Notes under the pieces: generated by a model
What the model saw: the letters and a program-made list of their open reading frames with translations, nothing else
What the model was told of the DNA's origin: nothing
The model's database searches: none
In this document: positions 56,001 to 64,000 of the stretch, in pieces
How positions within the stretch are numbered: position 1 is the first letter of the stretch
How the letters are laid out: the number at the start of each line of letters is the position of its first letter
Source of the DNA: Strobilurus pachycystidiatus
Lineage: Eukaryota; Basidiomycota; Agaricomycetes; Agaricales; Physalacriaceae
Length of the DNA: 64,000 nt
Reading direction: 5' to 3'
Assembly (NCBI GenBank): GCA_019915135.1
Contig: JAHLMK010000033.1
Coordinates: forward strand, 62,001-126,000
Position numbers and translations under genes: made by a program

Positions 56001-59000
56001 TAACTAAAGAAGAAACTCTTTTTACAAGAAAATATTGTTGATTAAAAAAGATATAATCTCCAGTATCTAGTTTTCTAACAATAGTTCTTTCACTAGTGTT
56101 AAAAAATAGAGCTGTCTTTTTTATACTTTCAAAAGATTGAATTAGGATACCTCCTGCTGCTTCTGCTTCGCTAATTAAAAAAACATCAATTTGAATATTA
56201 CCTCTACCTTTTAAATAAGTTTGAGATGACTTAATAAAAATTTTACCATTCTCATGATTCTCAAAATTAGAATCCGATAGTAAATATTTTATTTTAGCTT
56301 CTAATTCTTTAATATCAATAAAATTTGAATTTTTTATTTTTTCAGTGTTTGTGGAAAGCCTCTTATTATTCATTCTAGTTATTATACTTGTTATTACTTC
56401 TTTACCTAGATCCGAAAGATGTCATCCTTTTTGTTTTAGATTTAATATTAATTTTCAATCTTTATAATCTAATTCTTTCTTTGAATGCCAATCTAAATTA
56501 TCTAAAAAAGGAACGAGAACATTTAGAATATAAGAAGAAAGAAAGACTGAGACTCTTCCCATAATATTAGACCTCTCATTTTTAGCTTTACTATCTAAAT
56601 GAAATTGAACAGGATTACTTTTACTATTCATAAGTTTAAATTCACCTGGTAATTCTAATAAAAAAGTTTGAATAGCTTTTAAAACTAAACTATCTCTAAT
56701 AGTTTGAGAGACATTAAATTCTAATCTAAAACCTCCAGTTTTAGCTACAGAAAAAGAACCCTCCCCTTCTATAAAACCAAGTAATTCAATAAGGAGTAAT
56801 TAAAATATTGTGGTTTTTTGGTAGATCAAAGTCAGTTCTGTTTTTATTTATAGATTTTTTTAAATCTAACAAATTTTGAAATAAAATTTCTTTTTGTACC
56901 GCCGCAGAAGAATAAGCTGAAGGATTTAGTCTATAATTATTATAAATTTCGACTGCTTTTTTAAAGGATAAAAAGTTCAAATATTTAGTAGTATTTAAAG
57001 GATGAGCATCAAAAATTTTTATTAATTGTAATAATTCTTCTATATTATTAATATTAAATGAAGCAAAATGTTCATAAATATATACTTTACCTAATTTTAA
57101 TCTTTTTTGTATATAGTATAATAATGGAGCATCATCTTTATGTAAATTAATTGAAAATACAAAACTCGGAGTTACTGACTGTTTCCCATCTTTGCTGTAT
57201 ACTTTTATTATAAAAGAACCTTCACCATCAGTAAATCCTCTTAATCATTCAAAAAATTTAAAATTCACTAAGTTTCTACCTTCTACTAATTCTAATTTAA
57301 TGTTCGAATATTTTATAGGAGAGAGAGAGAGTTTTCTTTTTAAGGGTTCTTTACCTACGAGACCTGAAACAAAAAGATTAGCCTTAAAATACCTAAAACA
57401 CGTTAAGATTGCTAAAGAATGTTCCACAGAATTAAACGCCATTTCCGCATGCGGAGTGAAGTGCCATTATTAACAGAATATTTAATAAATACTTAGTTAT
57501 TTAAGATTAGATAATTTTATTAAAACAGAGAAGAGTAAATATTCTCGTTCTTTAGTTCAAGAAGTGTTACTGATTGTTAAACAAACAGCCTCCAATCAAA
57601 GACAATATTGGGAATATTTAAATCCTTTTAAGGGATATCTACTAAAGAATGGTAGAACTACATGCTGTAATAATTTAATATTAGTAACTCTAAATCTACT
57701 TATACCACGGTTTTCAGTAAAAACAGATCCGCTATTAAAATAAGACAAGAGAGCTTCCAATAAGTAAATATCTACTGTTTTTTGGGAGACCTCAAAAACT
57801 AAAGTATAATCTATTTTAATTATACCTGAAGAAGTAGTCCGTTTTCTTTTAAAAAAAGTAAAACAACCTTCTCCAGTAACAAATCCTATTATTCATCAAG
57901 GATTAATATTTTGTAAAGAATTTTTTCCACGTACAGTAACAGGAGATAATATCAAAACAGGTAAAGGACCATAAACTGTTTCTATTTCATTTAAAACAGA
58001 CTGGTCTATCTTATTATTTAAACCATCTATATACATTAAAGACTTCATAAAACCTTCAGGACTTAAATGTTCTTTATTTTTAAACATATTAAATATTTTA
58101 ACAAAAATATTAAACATATCTCGTTTAGAAGATTGTAAAGGATAATGATTAAAATGCTCTATTATTATTTGTAAATTTTTAATTGAATTAACATCTAAAT
58201 AACAATTCGATCCTGATTCTTTATAATTACATACTTTAGGTGGAAAAAAATTTATTACTTGTTTTATTAATAATGAATCCCTAATACTCATTGTAATATT
58301 AAATCTTGGAGAAATTGATCAACCTAATCGAGAACTTTTATTTTTAGATACAGAAAATGAAAAACAGCCTTCTGCATCTACTAAACCTGTGATAAATCAA
58401 GGACTTATTGAATTAAAAAAAACATTCATGTTATAAATGTCAGAAAAATTTTTCTCTGGAGGTCTTAATACAGAATATATATTACAACCCTAATTATTTA
58501 GCGAGGTAACTGTGTTTTAGATTGCTTAAACACTAGCTAAACAAAATTCTAAAAGCACCTTTCCTTATCATTACGGGACCTTCCTAAACACCAGGGGGAG
58601 AGCTATATAAAAAAAATTTGACATCAAATTTTAAACTCTGCATCCTTTGTAAACAGCCACAACAACTAAGGGTAAAAGGTATAATTTAAATTAGTATAAC
58701 TTTAATATTCTTCTAACTGTCTCCTAATCTCTTTTTTTTTTATTATAACTAAAAAGTATTGTATATTCTGTATTTGGATTATATCTTAGATTAAAATTTT
58801 TTGTTAGTTAATCTTTCCACGTATAATCTCTGAGGGTTCGGTATACCCTGCTGATTGTTTCTAAAATAAATAAAATTTTGACTAATTTATGCTAGCTGTT
58901 AAGATTAGTATTTATAAATTTATTTTTATACTTGACTATTACCCTTCGGTGAGGGTTGCAGGAAAAGCCTGCTTAACCCTCCTCACCCTACCCTGGTAAC

Positions 59001-59255
59001 AAAAAGGAAAAATGAATATAGTCAGATAAGCAGACAGAAATTTTCCAGCAATTAGTGGAATTTTTATTTTTTTTATGTAAAAATGAGCAACACACTTGGC
59101 ATTGCTAAAAAACAACCAGTTAAAATTTGTAATACTAAGCAAATACCTAATAATGAACCAAAATTTCATAAATAAGTAATATTTGCTGGTTGAGGAGAAT
59201 CTACCATATAGGAATTAAGAAGTCTTAATATTATATTATCTTTTAAAAGTCTCAT
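41072..59255 (-). CDS. cob: Cytochrome b, twelve exons
   Basis: cob encodes the haem-bearing subunit of complex III. Exons: 59255..59101, 57464..57419, 55117..55034, 53102..53010, 51686..51660, 49500..49477, 48000..47940, 46501..46486, 45416..45323, 44919..44700, 43472..43427, 41375..41072. The sum is 1170 nt, 389 aa, exactly in frame. Signatures include [85 protein letters not shown] and [12 protein letters not shown]. The last in-frame TGA is Trp; the protein ends KKWGLNL before the TAA at 41072. Eleven introns make up 94 percent of the 18.2-kb gene. The smallest exons are 16, 24 and 27 nt. Confidence 0.95.
41401..42912 (-). CDS. Large LAGLIDADG endonuclease/maturase-like protein, cob intron 11
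   Basis: An intact frame of about 500 aa in intron 43426..41376, with several TGA Trp codons. The two LAGLIDADG-type motifs are [16 protein letters not shown] (about residue 48) and [16 protein letters not shown] (about residue 240), the second followed by [18 protein letters not shown]. The size and spacing fit the long two-domain proteins of fungal cob introns. The C-terminal 80 residues ([16 protein letters not shown]) have no motif I recognise. The stop TAG at 41401 is 25 bases before exon 12. No ATG is found near the 5' end, so the start is uncertain. Probably active. Confidence 0.8.
43483..44157 (-). CDS. LAGLIDADG_2-type homing endonuclease, cob intron 10
   Basis: An intact frame of about 224 aa in intron 44699..43473. 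Motifs [14 protein letters not shown] (about residue 40) and [17 protein letters not shown] (about residue 145), ending [13 protein letters not shown] ten bases before exon 11. It belongs to the same family as the genes in cob introns 4 and 6 and cox2 introns 1 and 4. A GC cluster at 44290-44510 lies between exon 10 and the gene. Confidence 0.85.
44290..44512. repeat. GC cluster with nested palindromes, cob intron 10
   Basis: Alternating C-runs and G-runs with CTACTCCCATAAATGGGTGG at 44369 and a later ATGGGCGCGAAAACCCAT. The arms could pair over about 200 bases to give a compound hairpin in the intron RNA. Confidence 0.7.
44920..45322 (-). ncRNA. Small ORF-less group I intron, cob intron 9
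   Basis: A 403-base intron between ...VVAHFMA and LHIHGSNNP. It has the P7-type pair (CTTGTCTCTGAGG at 45119 and TTTCCTGCTGATTC at 45183 on the plus strand) and TTTAGCATATAGCTTAATG near the 5' splice site, as seen in other introns of this window. There is no reading frame of interest. Confidence 0.75.
45525..46376 (-). CDS. LAGLIDADG homing endonuclease, cob intron 8
   Basis: An intact frame of 283 aa from the ATG at 46376 to TAA at 45525, inside intron 46485..45417. Motifs [15 protein letters not shown] (about residue 35) and [16 protein letters not shown] (about residue 175), both with acids. The ribozyme P7-type sequence (GTTTAGTCTCTGAGG at 46291) lies within the N-terminal coding part, so ribozyme and HEG overlap. 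Probably active. Confidence 0.85.
46966..47939 (-). CDS. LAGLIDADG maturase/endonuclease fused to cob exon 7, intron 7
   Basis: The exon 7 frame runs on to the TAA at 46966, about 320 intron-encoded residues. Motifs [17 protein letters not shown] (about residue 80) and [16 protein letters not shown] (about residue 215) have the classic spacing of the yeast bI4-type proteins, which assist splicing of their intron. The core has TTCAACGACTAACGAGTGAG (R element) at 46632-46655 and GACTATGTCTTCAACC nearby, as in group IB introns. Confidence 0.87.
48240..48470 (-). ncRNA. Group I ribozyme core, cob intron 6
   Basis: GGCGACATCGATGAAAACAG, AAGACCGTCGGTTAA, GATCGCTACAGACTGGTCC and GCTTAATGTACAGTCG occur in order between the HEG and exon 7. 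It is the same family as cox2 intron 4 and cob intron 4. Confidence 0.78.
48535..49476 (-). CDS. LAGLIDADG_2-type endonuclease fused to cob exon 6, intron 6
   Basis: The frame continues from the 24-nt exon 6 without interruption to the TAA at 48535. Motifs [20 protein letters not shown] followed by DGYAERRT (about residue 110) and [20 protein letters not shown] (about residue 230), ending [10 protein letters not shown]. It is intact and the closest relative of the cob intron 4 and cox2 intron 4 genes, with a variable linker of about 80 residues after the exon. Confidence 0.85.
50113..50940 (-). CDS. Orphan ORF C, 275-aa membrane-anchored protein in cob intron 5
   Basis: This is an unrecognised gene in cob intron 5 (51659..49501). 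The frame runs from the ATG at 50940 to TAG at 50113 with TGA as Trp. Two membrane segments (about 3-22, [20 protein letters not shown]; about 33-52, [19 protein letters not shown]) precede a soluble part: a Pro/Arg-rich stretch with two copies of [16 protein letters not shown], a helical region ([20 protein letters not shown]) and an acidic C-terminus rich in Ser, Lys and Asn ([16 protein letters not shown]; ending NNNNDTEE). There is no LAGLIDADG or GIY-YIG motif. Codons such as GCG, GTC, CGG and TCG are frequent compared with cob exons. It takes the place of the LAGLIDADG gene expected in this intron family. Confidence 0.68.
51370..51625 (-). ncRNA. Group I ribozyme core, cob intron 5
   Basis: A member of the main core family (ACTCCGGGGACACCCTAAAG, GGGCAATCGCGGATCTAAAT, GTAAAAGAGCAACGAGTAGA) directly after exon 5. 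Unlike the sister copies, it is followed by a short AT/GC spacer and orphan C and not by a LAGLIDADG gene. Confidence 0.8.
51840..51975 (-). ncRNA. Group I ribozyme core, cob intron 4
   Basis: GAAAACGGTTAAAGAAATC, CAGACCGTCGGTTGAAAAC, ATCGCTACAGACTGGGTCAC and GCTTAATGTACAGTCGGAAG. It has the same order and position (after the HEG, before the 3' exon) as in cob intron 6 and cox2 intron 4. Confidence 0.78.
52269..53009 (-). CDS. LAGLIDADG_2-type endonuclease fused to cob exon 4, intron 4
   Basis: Open from exon 4 to the stop at 52269, about 246 residues. Motifs [20 protein letters not shown] (about residue 50) and [18 protein letters not shown] (about residue 165), ending [13 protein letters not shown]. 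It is intact with the usual acids (GD, QDG). A GC cluster (52085-52215) with a poly-C/G stem lies between the gene and the ribozyme core. Confidence 0.85.
53621..55033 (-). CDS. LAGLIDADG endonuclease with C-terminal NUMOD1-like domain, fused to cob exon 3
   Basis: An unbroken frame from exon 3 to the stop at 53621, about 470 residues. LAGLIDADG motifs [16 protein letters not shown] (about residue 85) and [15 protein letters not shown] (about residue 230) are followed by a C-terminal extension with a NUMOD1/IENR1-like DNA-binding unit ([37 protein letters not shown]). Such modules are commoner on GIY-YIG enzymes, so this is a domain fusion. A framed-type hairpin (53520-53580) sits between the gene and exon 4. 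Confidence 0.85.
55996..57418 (-). pseudogene. LAGLIDADG plus NUMOD1 gene fused to cob exon 2, one frameshift
   Basis: Frame continues from exon 2: first motif [16 protein letters not shown] near 57230; second [15 protein letters not shown] near 56775. A single-base slip just before the second motif (TTACTTGGTTTT, about 56795) breaks it. The C-terminal part (56373..55996) has a NUMOD1-like unit ([20 protein letters not shown]) like that of the neighbouring intron 3 gene. A short GCTTCT-type insertion adds SEAEAAGG near 56160. Only one base separates it from an intact enzyme. Confidence 0.78.
57497..58429 (-). CDS. LAGLIDADG homing endonuclease, cob intron 1
   Basis: A frame of 310 aa from the ATG at 58429 (after an in-frame TAG) to TAA at 57497, 32 bases before exon 2. 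Motifs [18 protein letters not shown] (about residue 12) and [17 protein letters not shown] (about residue 180), both acids present. The ribozyme P7-type sequence (CACGTATAATCTCTGAGG at 58818; CCTGCTGATTG at 58848) lies upstream, next to exon 1. Probably active. Confidence 0.85.
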
Positions 59256-60409
59256 TTGCTGTTTTTTTTTTTTATTTAAAATATAATTATATTATTTAAA
59301 GATATAAAGAAATAACTAATTATATTAAATTGATATTATTTTTTATAGAAAACTAATTAAAGTTTTATATATAAGGTTCGAAGATCCAGTAGTAAAATTT
59401 TAAGATAAAATAAAATTAAGGAGGCAACAGAAAGTAAACGCCGCCCCTTAATGATGAAAAAAAAAAAAAAAAAAACAGTAATAATAAATAAGTTCAATTA
59501 CTTAAATATAAAACATAATATAAATTTAATAATTATAGAATTAAAAAAAAAAATTTTTAATTTTTCCTACAAATTCTAATTAAGAGATGGTTATTAACTA
59601 CCGTTTATTCTGCAAAAAAAGAAAAAAAAAGACGACGTTTAGTGGCAAAATAGGGTAAACTATAGATTTCTTTGCCCGTAGAGGGGGGGGGGGGAAAGGT
59701 GTAGTCTAATCACAGCTAAGGTTCAAGTTAATACCCTCACCATAAAACTAAAATTTTTTCATTTTCTTTATATATAAAAACAGACATTAAAATAAAAATT
59801 TAATGATCTTGATATTCTATCAAATAAATTTCTTTTTTTTTTGTACGTACTTAAATTATACAATATTATATCAAATAAAATTCTTTTTTTTTTGTTTTAC
59901 AAAATTAAAAAAAAAACCACATCCTCCCGTACGGGTAAAATTTTTAATTTTTTTTTTTAATTTTTTATCTGTTTCTGTAGGAAATTAATTTAGAGTATTG
60001 ATTTTAATTTCTATACAAATTGGACAATATATCTATATCTTCTATTAGTCACCATAAAAAAATTCAATTTATTTTAATATAAAAAAAAAATCCATCTTCT
60101 TTTAAGTATTTATTTATTTCTTTATTTATTTATTTCTACGTTATTGTGGTCGATTTAGAATTAAATTAAGATTAATATTAATATTAAGACTAAGGGGAGA
60201 TCTTTATTTTTGGATTTACGTTGGTTTAACGTATAGGTGTCTATCTCTTTTTGTGTGTCCGTGTTGTGGGTGGGGGGAGACACTTAAATTTTGATTGATT
60301 AATAGGGTTAATTTTAATAAATTAATTATAATAAACAATATTAAATTTTACTTTAATTCTATTCTTTTAATCTTTTTTTTTTATTAAATTAAAAATTAAT
60401 AAAAATAAA
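59256..60409. other. nad1-cob spacer
   Basis: AT-rich with long A/T runs (59459, 59546, 59830), one G-run at 59683 and CCGTACGG at 59926. No tRNA cloverleaf or ORF worth reporting was found on either strand. It presumably holds the 3' end of the nad1 transcript and the 5' leader of cob. Confidence 0.6.
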
Positions 60410-63400
60410 CTAATAAGGTAATATATCAAAAGAAATCAAAATGCTAGGAACTAAAATTATTAATGCGACACAGATAGGTAATAAATACAATCAACATAGA
60501 TCTATTAATTGATCATATCTAAGTCTAGGTAATGTAGCTCTTACCAGTACAAATAAAAAACAAAATAAACAAGTTTTTAACCCTAAAATAATAGATTGTA
60601 TGTTAAATAGTGATTCATTAACAAAAAATTCTGGTGAATTATAACCACCTAAAAATAAAATAGCTGTTATAGCACTGAATAATACTATTGATGAATATTC
60701 TCCAAGGAAGAAGAAAACAAAAGGGACAGATGAATGCATGTTTAATACTCTCCAACCTTATAGAAAGTTATAAAAAGATAAAGTTTATTATAAGAATAAA
60801 CTAAAATAAATTTAAACCCTAATTAGGTATAAGCTGAGTACATAACGCCCAGTTTCCCAGGCTATTAGAGTATACCTTACATCGTGTATCTATCCTCCTA
60901 TTCTAGAGTTATTCGAGGTTTTAACCTAATACATGACGAGTAACCATCTACTCGTTGCTCTTTTCCACATTCTAGCCATCTTTCTAGTAGAGGTGGTTTA
61001 GATCCGCGAAGGGCGATTCCTAGTTTCCCAGAATCCATAACCTTGTTACTATACTCTTTGGATTAAAAAGACCTTCACCCTTGCCCTTTTAGACTAGTGA
61101 GTTAGTAGTTATGGCTTTACGCTTTACCCGGAGTTTGGCTACTATAGAGCAAAATTAAAGCTTGCTTAAGGCCTTTTTTACTCAGTCATAAATCCAGACA
61201 CTAACTCTGATTCCAAATCTCTTTTTTTTTGATTCTGTAATTACAATTTTTCTTTTAGTGTAGAGAATTTAAACTAAAGATATATTCTTCTTTAGTATAT
61301 AGGCTAATTTTTTTATCTGTTAACCCATTTGCGATCATTCTAGCTAAACTTTTGTATTTTTCACTTAAGTGTGGAATAGACTTAGCTGCAGCACTTATAC
61401 TAGGAAAGGGTTCCCCATTATTAAGAGGAATATATTTGCCTCCTATAGATTTATTGTATACTCACACTAATTTAGGATTAACATGAGTATTTTTTCTAAA
61501 ATATTTTTTATTTTTGTTGACAATATCTATTAAATCATTTATAGTTATAAACTCTACAATTGATGAGGGTATAAATTTAGTATCAAATCATAGACCAAAA
61601 ACATCTCTATTAGATTTATAAGCAGCAGCGATAGTATTATCACCCACGCCTAAAATTCTTCCAGCCTGTCTAAATGAATAAAAAAAATGAATACATTTTT
61701 TTCTGTCAGGAGTATAAACATATATCTTGGTTCCGAGAATAGACATAAATTTAACTAACTCCTCGGGAGTATAATCTTTTTTTCCTCCAAAGGGAATGTA
61801 CATACTATTAAGTTTAGGATAGAGTTTTAAAAAAAGTATTAACTCATAAAAAAGATGTAATTTATTTTTACATAAATGAGAAGGTAAAACAGAAATGGAT
61901 AATTTAAATTGTGAAATATTTTTTTTTTTATCTAGCTTATCGAATGAGTATTTATTAATGTCAGAAAAAAGATAAAACTTTTGAGGTTCTAACTCATTAG
62001 GGTTAAGTTTAGTTTGACTTTTTAAATAACGTAGGAAAGAACCAAAGTTACCATGTGCTGTTAAATTACCACTCACCTTATAAGTTTTGAATCTGATAGC
62101 AGATTGAGTAGTTGATCCCACATACTGTAAACCTGTAGATAAGTGTGTGAATATATAACAACAGGTCTTATGAGTTTCTGGTTTGCCCACCAGTCCTACT
62201 AAAGAGGTAAAATTTTTCCTCTCTTCCTTTTTAAGGTGTTCAGGAAAAGGCAAATAGAAATCTAAAAAAGGTAAGTTGTTTAATTCCTTAAACTGTTCTT
62301 CATTTATTTTTAGACCTTGATGAGATAATAATTCATTTAAGATCTTTACTGAAGGTTTAGTTCCTTTTTCCAAATATCTCTTCACTAAAATAAAAGGATT
62401 ACTCGTCTTTTTACCCTTATCGTTTAGATAAGCCAACTTAAAAACTTCTGATAAAGAAAAAGGACTTTCCCCTTTTAATAAAAATTCAAGTTTTTCAAAA
62501 GAACCCTCTTCTTTTGAACTTAGTTTGCTGTCCTGCTCTGCCGACCCGCAGACATGAACGATCCCTCGGGAAAGATTCGAAGGGTTAAATTGAGGGATCC
62601 CTACCAAGAACTGGTAGGACCCCTTAAACCGACTCGGGAAACCCGAAGGATAAATAAAAGTAAACGATAGATATAAATTATTATAATAATTTTCACCATC
62701 ACAAATTATAAAAATTAAATTCACATTTAACTTAAAAAGATAAAAAATTAGCATACTTCTACACAAGAAAAAAAAAAGATATTAAAAACAAGCATAAAAA
62801 AGATTCCAAAAGACTTCATTTAAAAAAGATATCCTCCCTTCCTCAGCTCACCCTGATTGAAGAAGTATCAGCTATGCTGACCTATTTCTTTTTTTTTTCT
62901 TCTATTATTTATTTGCCTCCTCAATCTTTTCACCCCTACCCTCAAGTAGAGGGCTAACGCAGGGGTGAAAAAAAAAATTTTATTTGAAAAAGTCTTTTAA
63001 ATCAAATTTTTTTACACGTAGCCAGATTTATTTTTATTAAGGAGAGTAAATTGAAGAGAAGATAAGGAAATGAAGTCAAACGGAGATTTAATCATTATTA
63101 ATAAAATTTGAATATTAAAAAAAAAAAAAGAGTTCTGACTATCTCTTATTGAAAATTTTAAATTTTTATTGCCTTCTTAGTTTAAAGGTATATAATTAAA
63201 GGCTTGTTCAATGATTACGTATAGTCGATGAGAAAAATTTTATTCTTTTTCTGCTGATTATTCTATTTCTATCATCTTTTAAAGAGGGTCCGTTTTTTTA
63301 AGGCTTAAAAAAACTTCCTATCTAACCAAAACTCCCACAACCCTAACCTTAACCGTTAGGAAGGATAGAACAGGCTTAGGGTAAAAAGAAATCCGTACAG

Positions 63401-64000
63401 CACCGCCTGGCCTTAATCTGCCGACATTCTTCAGTGTTTCCTTTATTTTGAATATAAAAGGTGAAAAGTGTAGGTGAGGTATACCTGCAGCACTCTCTAG
63501 CCATCCACATATTCTGACAGGGATGGTTATAAAAATTTTTGCAAAAATATTGAACTCCTTTAAGGTTAACAATATAACTTAAGCAAAGCTTAAGAATATT
63601 AGAAATTTAGATATAATAAAACCGAGGTATTAGGCGGGAATATGGAAAGACGATGAACCCCGTGCGTAAGCCTAGTGGGATATGGATAACTGAAGATAGA
63701 CAGTTAAACTGAGTTTGGTTTACTTTTAAAATTTAGGTTTTATTTTTAATTTTTAACCTTGAAAAAGGTATTATAAATAAAAGAAATTCCCAGCATATAG
63801 TAATCTTTATAATATCTAATAACATAAGTTATTAAATAAAGAGACCGAATCTTGTATGTCTTAATTATAAAAACAATTAAAGGTTTGTTTTTCAGCCTCT
63901 TGTAGGTCAAATGGAGTACGGCTCGTTTCAGCTAATATCGCAATAAAATAAAAAATAAAAACAGGCAATAAAGGAACAATAAATCAAATAGCTTGTTGAC
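60410..64000 (-). CDS. nad1: NADH dehydrogenase subunit 1, three 3' exons, 5' part outside window
   Basis: nad1 is a complex I subunit lining the quinone site. In the window: exon 64000..63894 (IWFIVPLLPVFIFYFIAILA then ETSRTPFDLQEA), micro-exon 61213..61181 (ESELVSGFMTE, 33 nt) and exon 60736..60410 (HSSVPFVFFFLGEYSSIVLF to SFDILPY, TAG). Joined, they read DLQEA-ESELVSGFMTE-HSSVPFVFFF, the conserved loop. The first junction obeys the T/G rule; the second ends in G at the exon, so its exact border may shift by a base or two. The two introns carry a GIY-YIG gene and no gene, respectively. Confidence 0.94.
60737..61180 (-). ncRNA. Small ORF-less group I intron, nad1 intron between micro-exon and last exon
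   Basis: A 444-base intron with a diverged member of the main core family: ACTCCGGGTAAAGCGTAAAG, AATCGCCCTTCGCGGATCTA and AAAAGAGCAACGAGTAGATG. It is the most distant copy seen, with no LAGLIDADG remnant, and may be close to the minimal form from which the ORF-bearing copies differ. Confidence 0.75.
61255..62754 (-). CDS. GIY-YIG homing endonuclease with DNA-binding repeats, nad1 intron
   Basis: An intact frame of 499 aa (first ATG at 62754; in-frame TAA just upstream) in intron 63893..61214. The first 190 residues are unusual for the family (KLEFLLKGESPFSLSEVFKL). The GIY-YIG core is CCYIFTHLSTGLQYVGSTT, then IRFKTYKVSGN and YELILFLKLYPKLN. Two C-terminal IENR1/NUMOD1-like units follow (FYSFRQAGRILGVGDNTI; FPSISAAAKSIPHLSEKY). 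The 5' part overlaps a GC-richer segment at 62530-62640. A P7-type motif (TACGTATAGTCGATGAG at 63219) is in the upstream intron part. Likely active. Confidence 0.82.

Noticed and set aside
57245..57442. ORF starting [16 protein letters not shown] as an independent gene
   Set aside because: It is cob exon 2 running into the intron 2 HEG frame.
1..64000. Group II introns or reverse transcriptases
   Set aside because: No reverse-transcriptase motifs were noticed in the supplied or derived frames, and every intron border checked fits group I rules.

Overview
The window is part of a fungal mitochondrial genome, most likely from a basidiomycete (Agaricomycetes-like). The evidence is: standard respiratory-chain genes only; TGA read as tryptophan (genetic code 4) inside nad1, nad2, nad5, cox2, cox3 and cob; very AT-rich DNA with GC-rich palindromic clusters in the spacers; dense group I introns carrying LAGLIDADG and GIY-YIG homing endonucleases; and the pairs nad4L-nad5 and nad2-nad3. 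Protein signatures such as the nad5 block around HSWLPGSMEA fit an agaricomycete. The species is not identifiable from this reading. I recognised no tRNA, rRNA or CRISPR array.

All recognised genes lie on the minus strand, so transcription runs from high to low coordinates: nad1 (3' part), cob, cox2, nad4L, nad5 exons 1-2, cox3, nad5 exon 3, nad2, nad3, nad4 (exon 1). I placed exon borders with the group I rule (5' exon ends in T, intron ends in G) plus protein conservation. The resulting frames close exactly: cob 12 exons, 389 aa; cox2 7 exons, 253 aa; nad2 4 exons, 581 aa; nad5 3 exons, 669 aa; nad3 2 exons, 126 aa; nad4L 88 aa; cox3 276 aa. There are at least 26 group I introns. About nine share one ribozyme core family whose readthrough contains the phrases MGNRGSKS and KEQRVDGS. 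Most house a homing endonuclease gene (HEG), and many HEGs are decayed by frameshifts or stops.

The most unusual region is 13.5-26.2 kb. nad5 exon 2 and exon 3 are separated by 9.4 kb that holds an exon-fused GIY-YIG HEG, a duplicated ribozyme segment, orphan ORF B (298 aa), the complete cox3 gene and orphan ORF A (744 aa). nad5 therefore needs either very long cis-splicing across a nested gene or trans-splicing. A third orphan, C (275 aa), sits in cob intron 5 where relatives of that intron carry a LAGLIDADG gene. The three orphans share a layout (N-terminal membrane segment or segments, then a Ser/Pro/acid-rich soluble part, A and B with internal repeats) and codon usage less AT-biased at third positions than the core genes. 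They may be a family of acquired mitochondrial membrane-anchored proteins.

Other rearrangement traces are a mosaic fragment of cox2 exon 5 between cox2 and nad4L, a stranded group I core beside it, a cox2 intron with a second decayed HEG, and two families of dyad-symmetric repeats. One is built on CTCCCATAAATGGGAG. The other is a hairpin framed by CCGTACGGCT and AAGGCCC. These repeats have spread through spacers, introns and even open reading frames.
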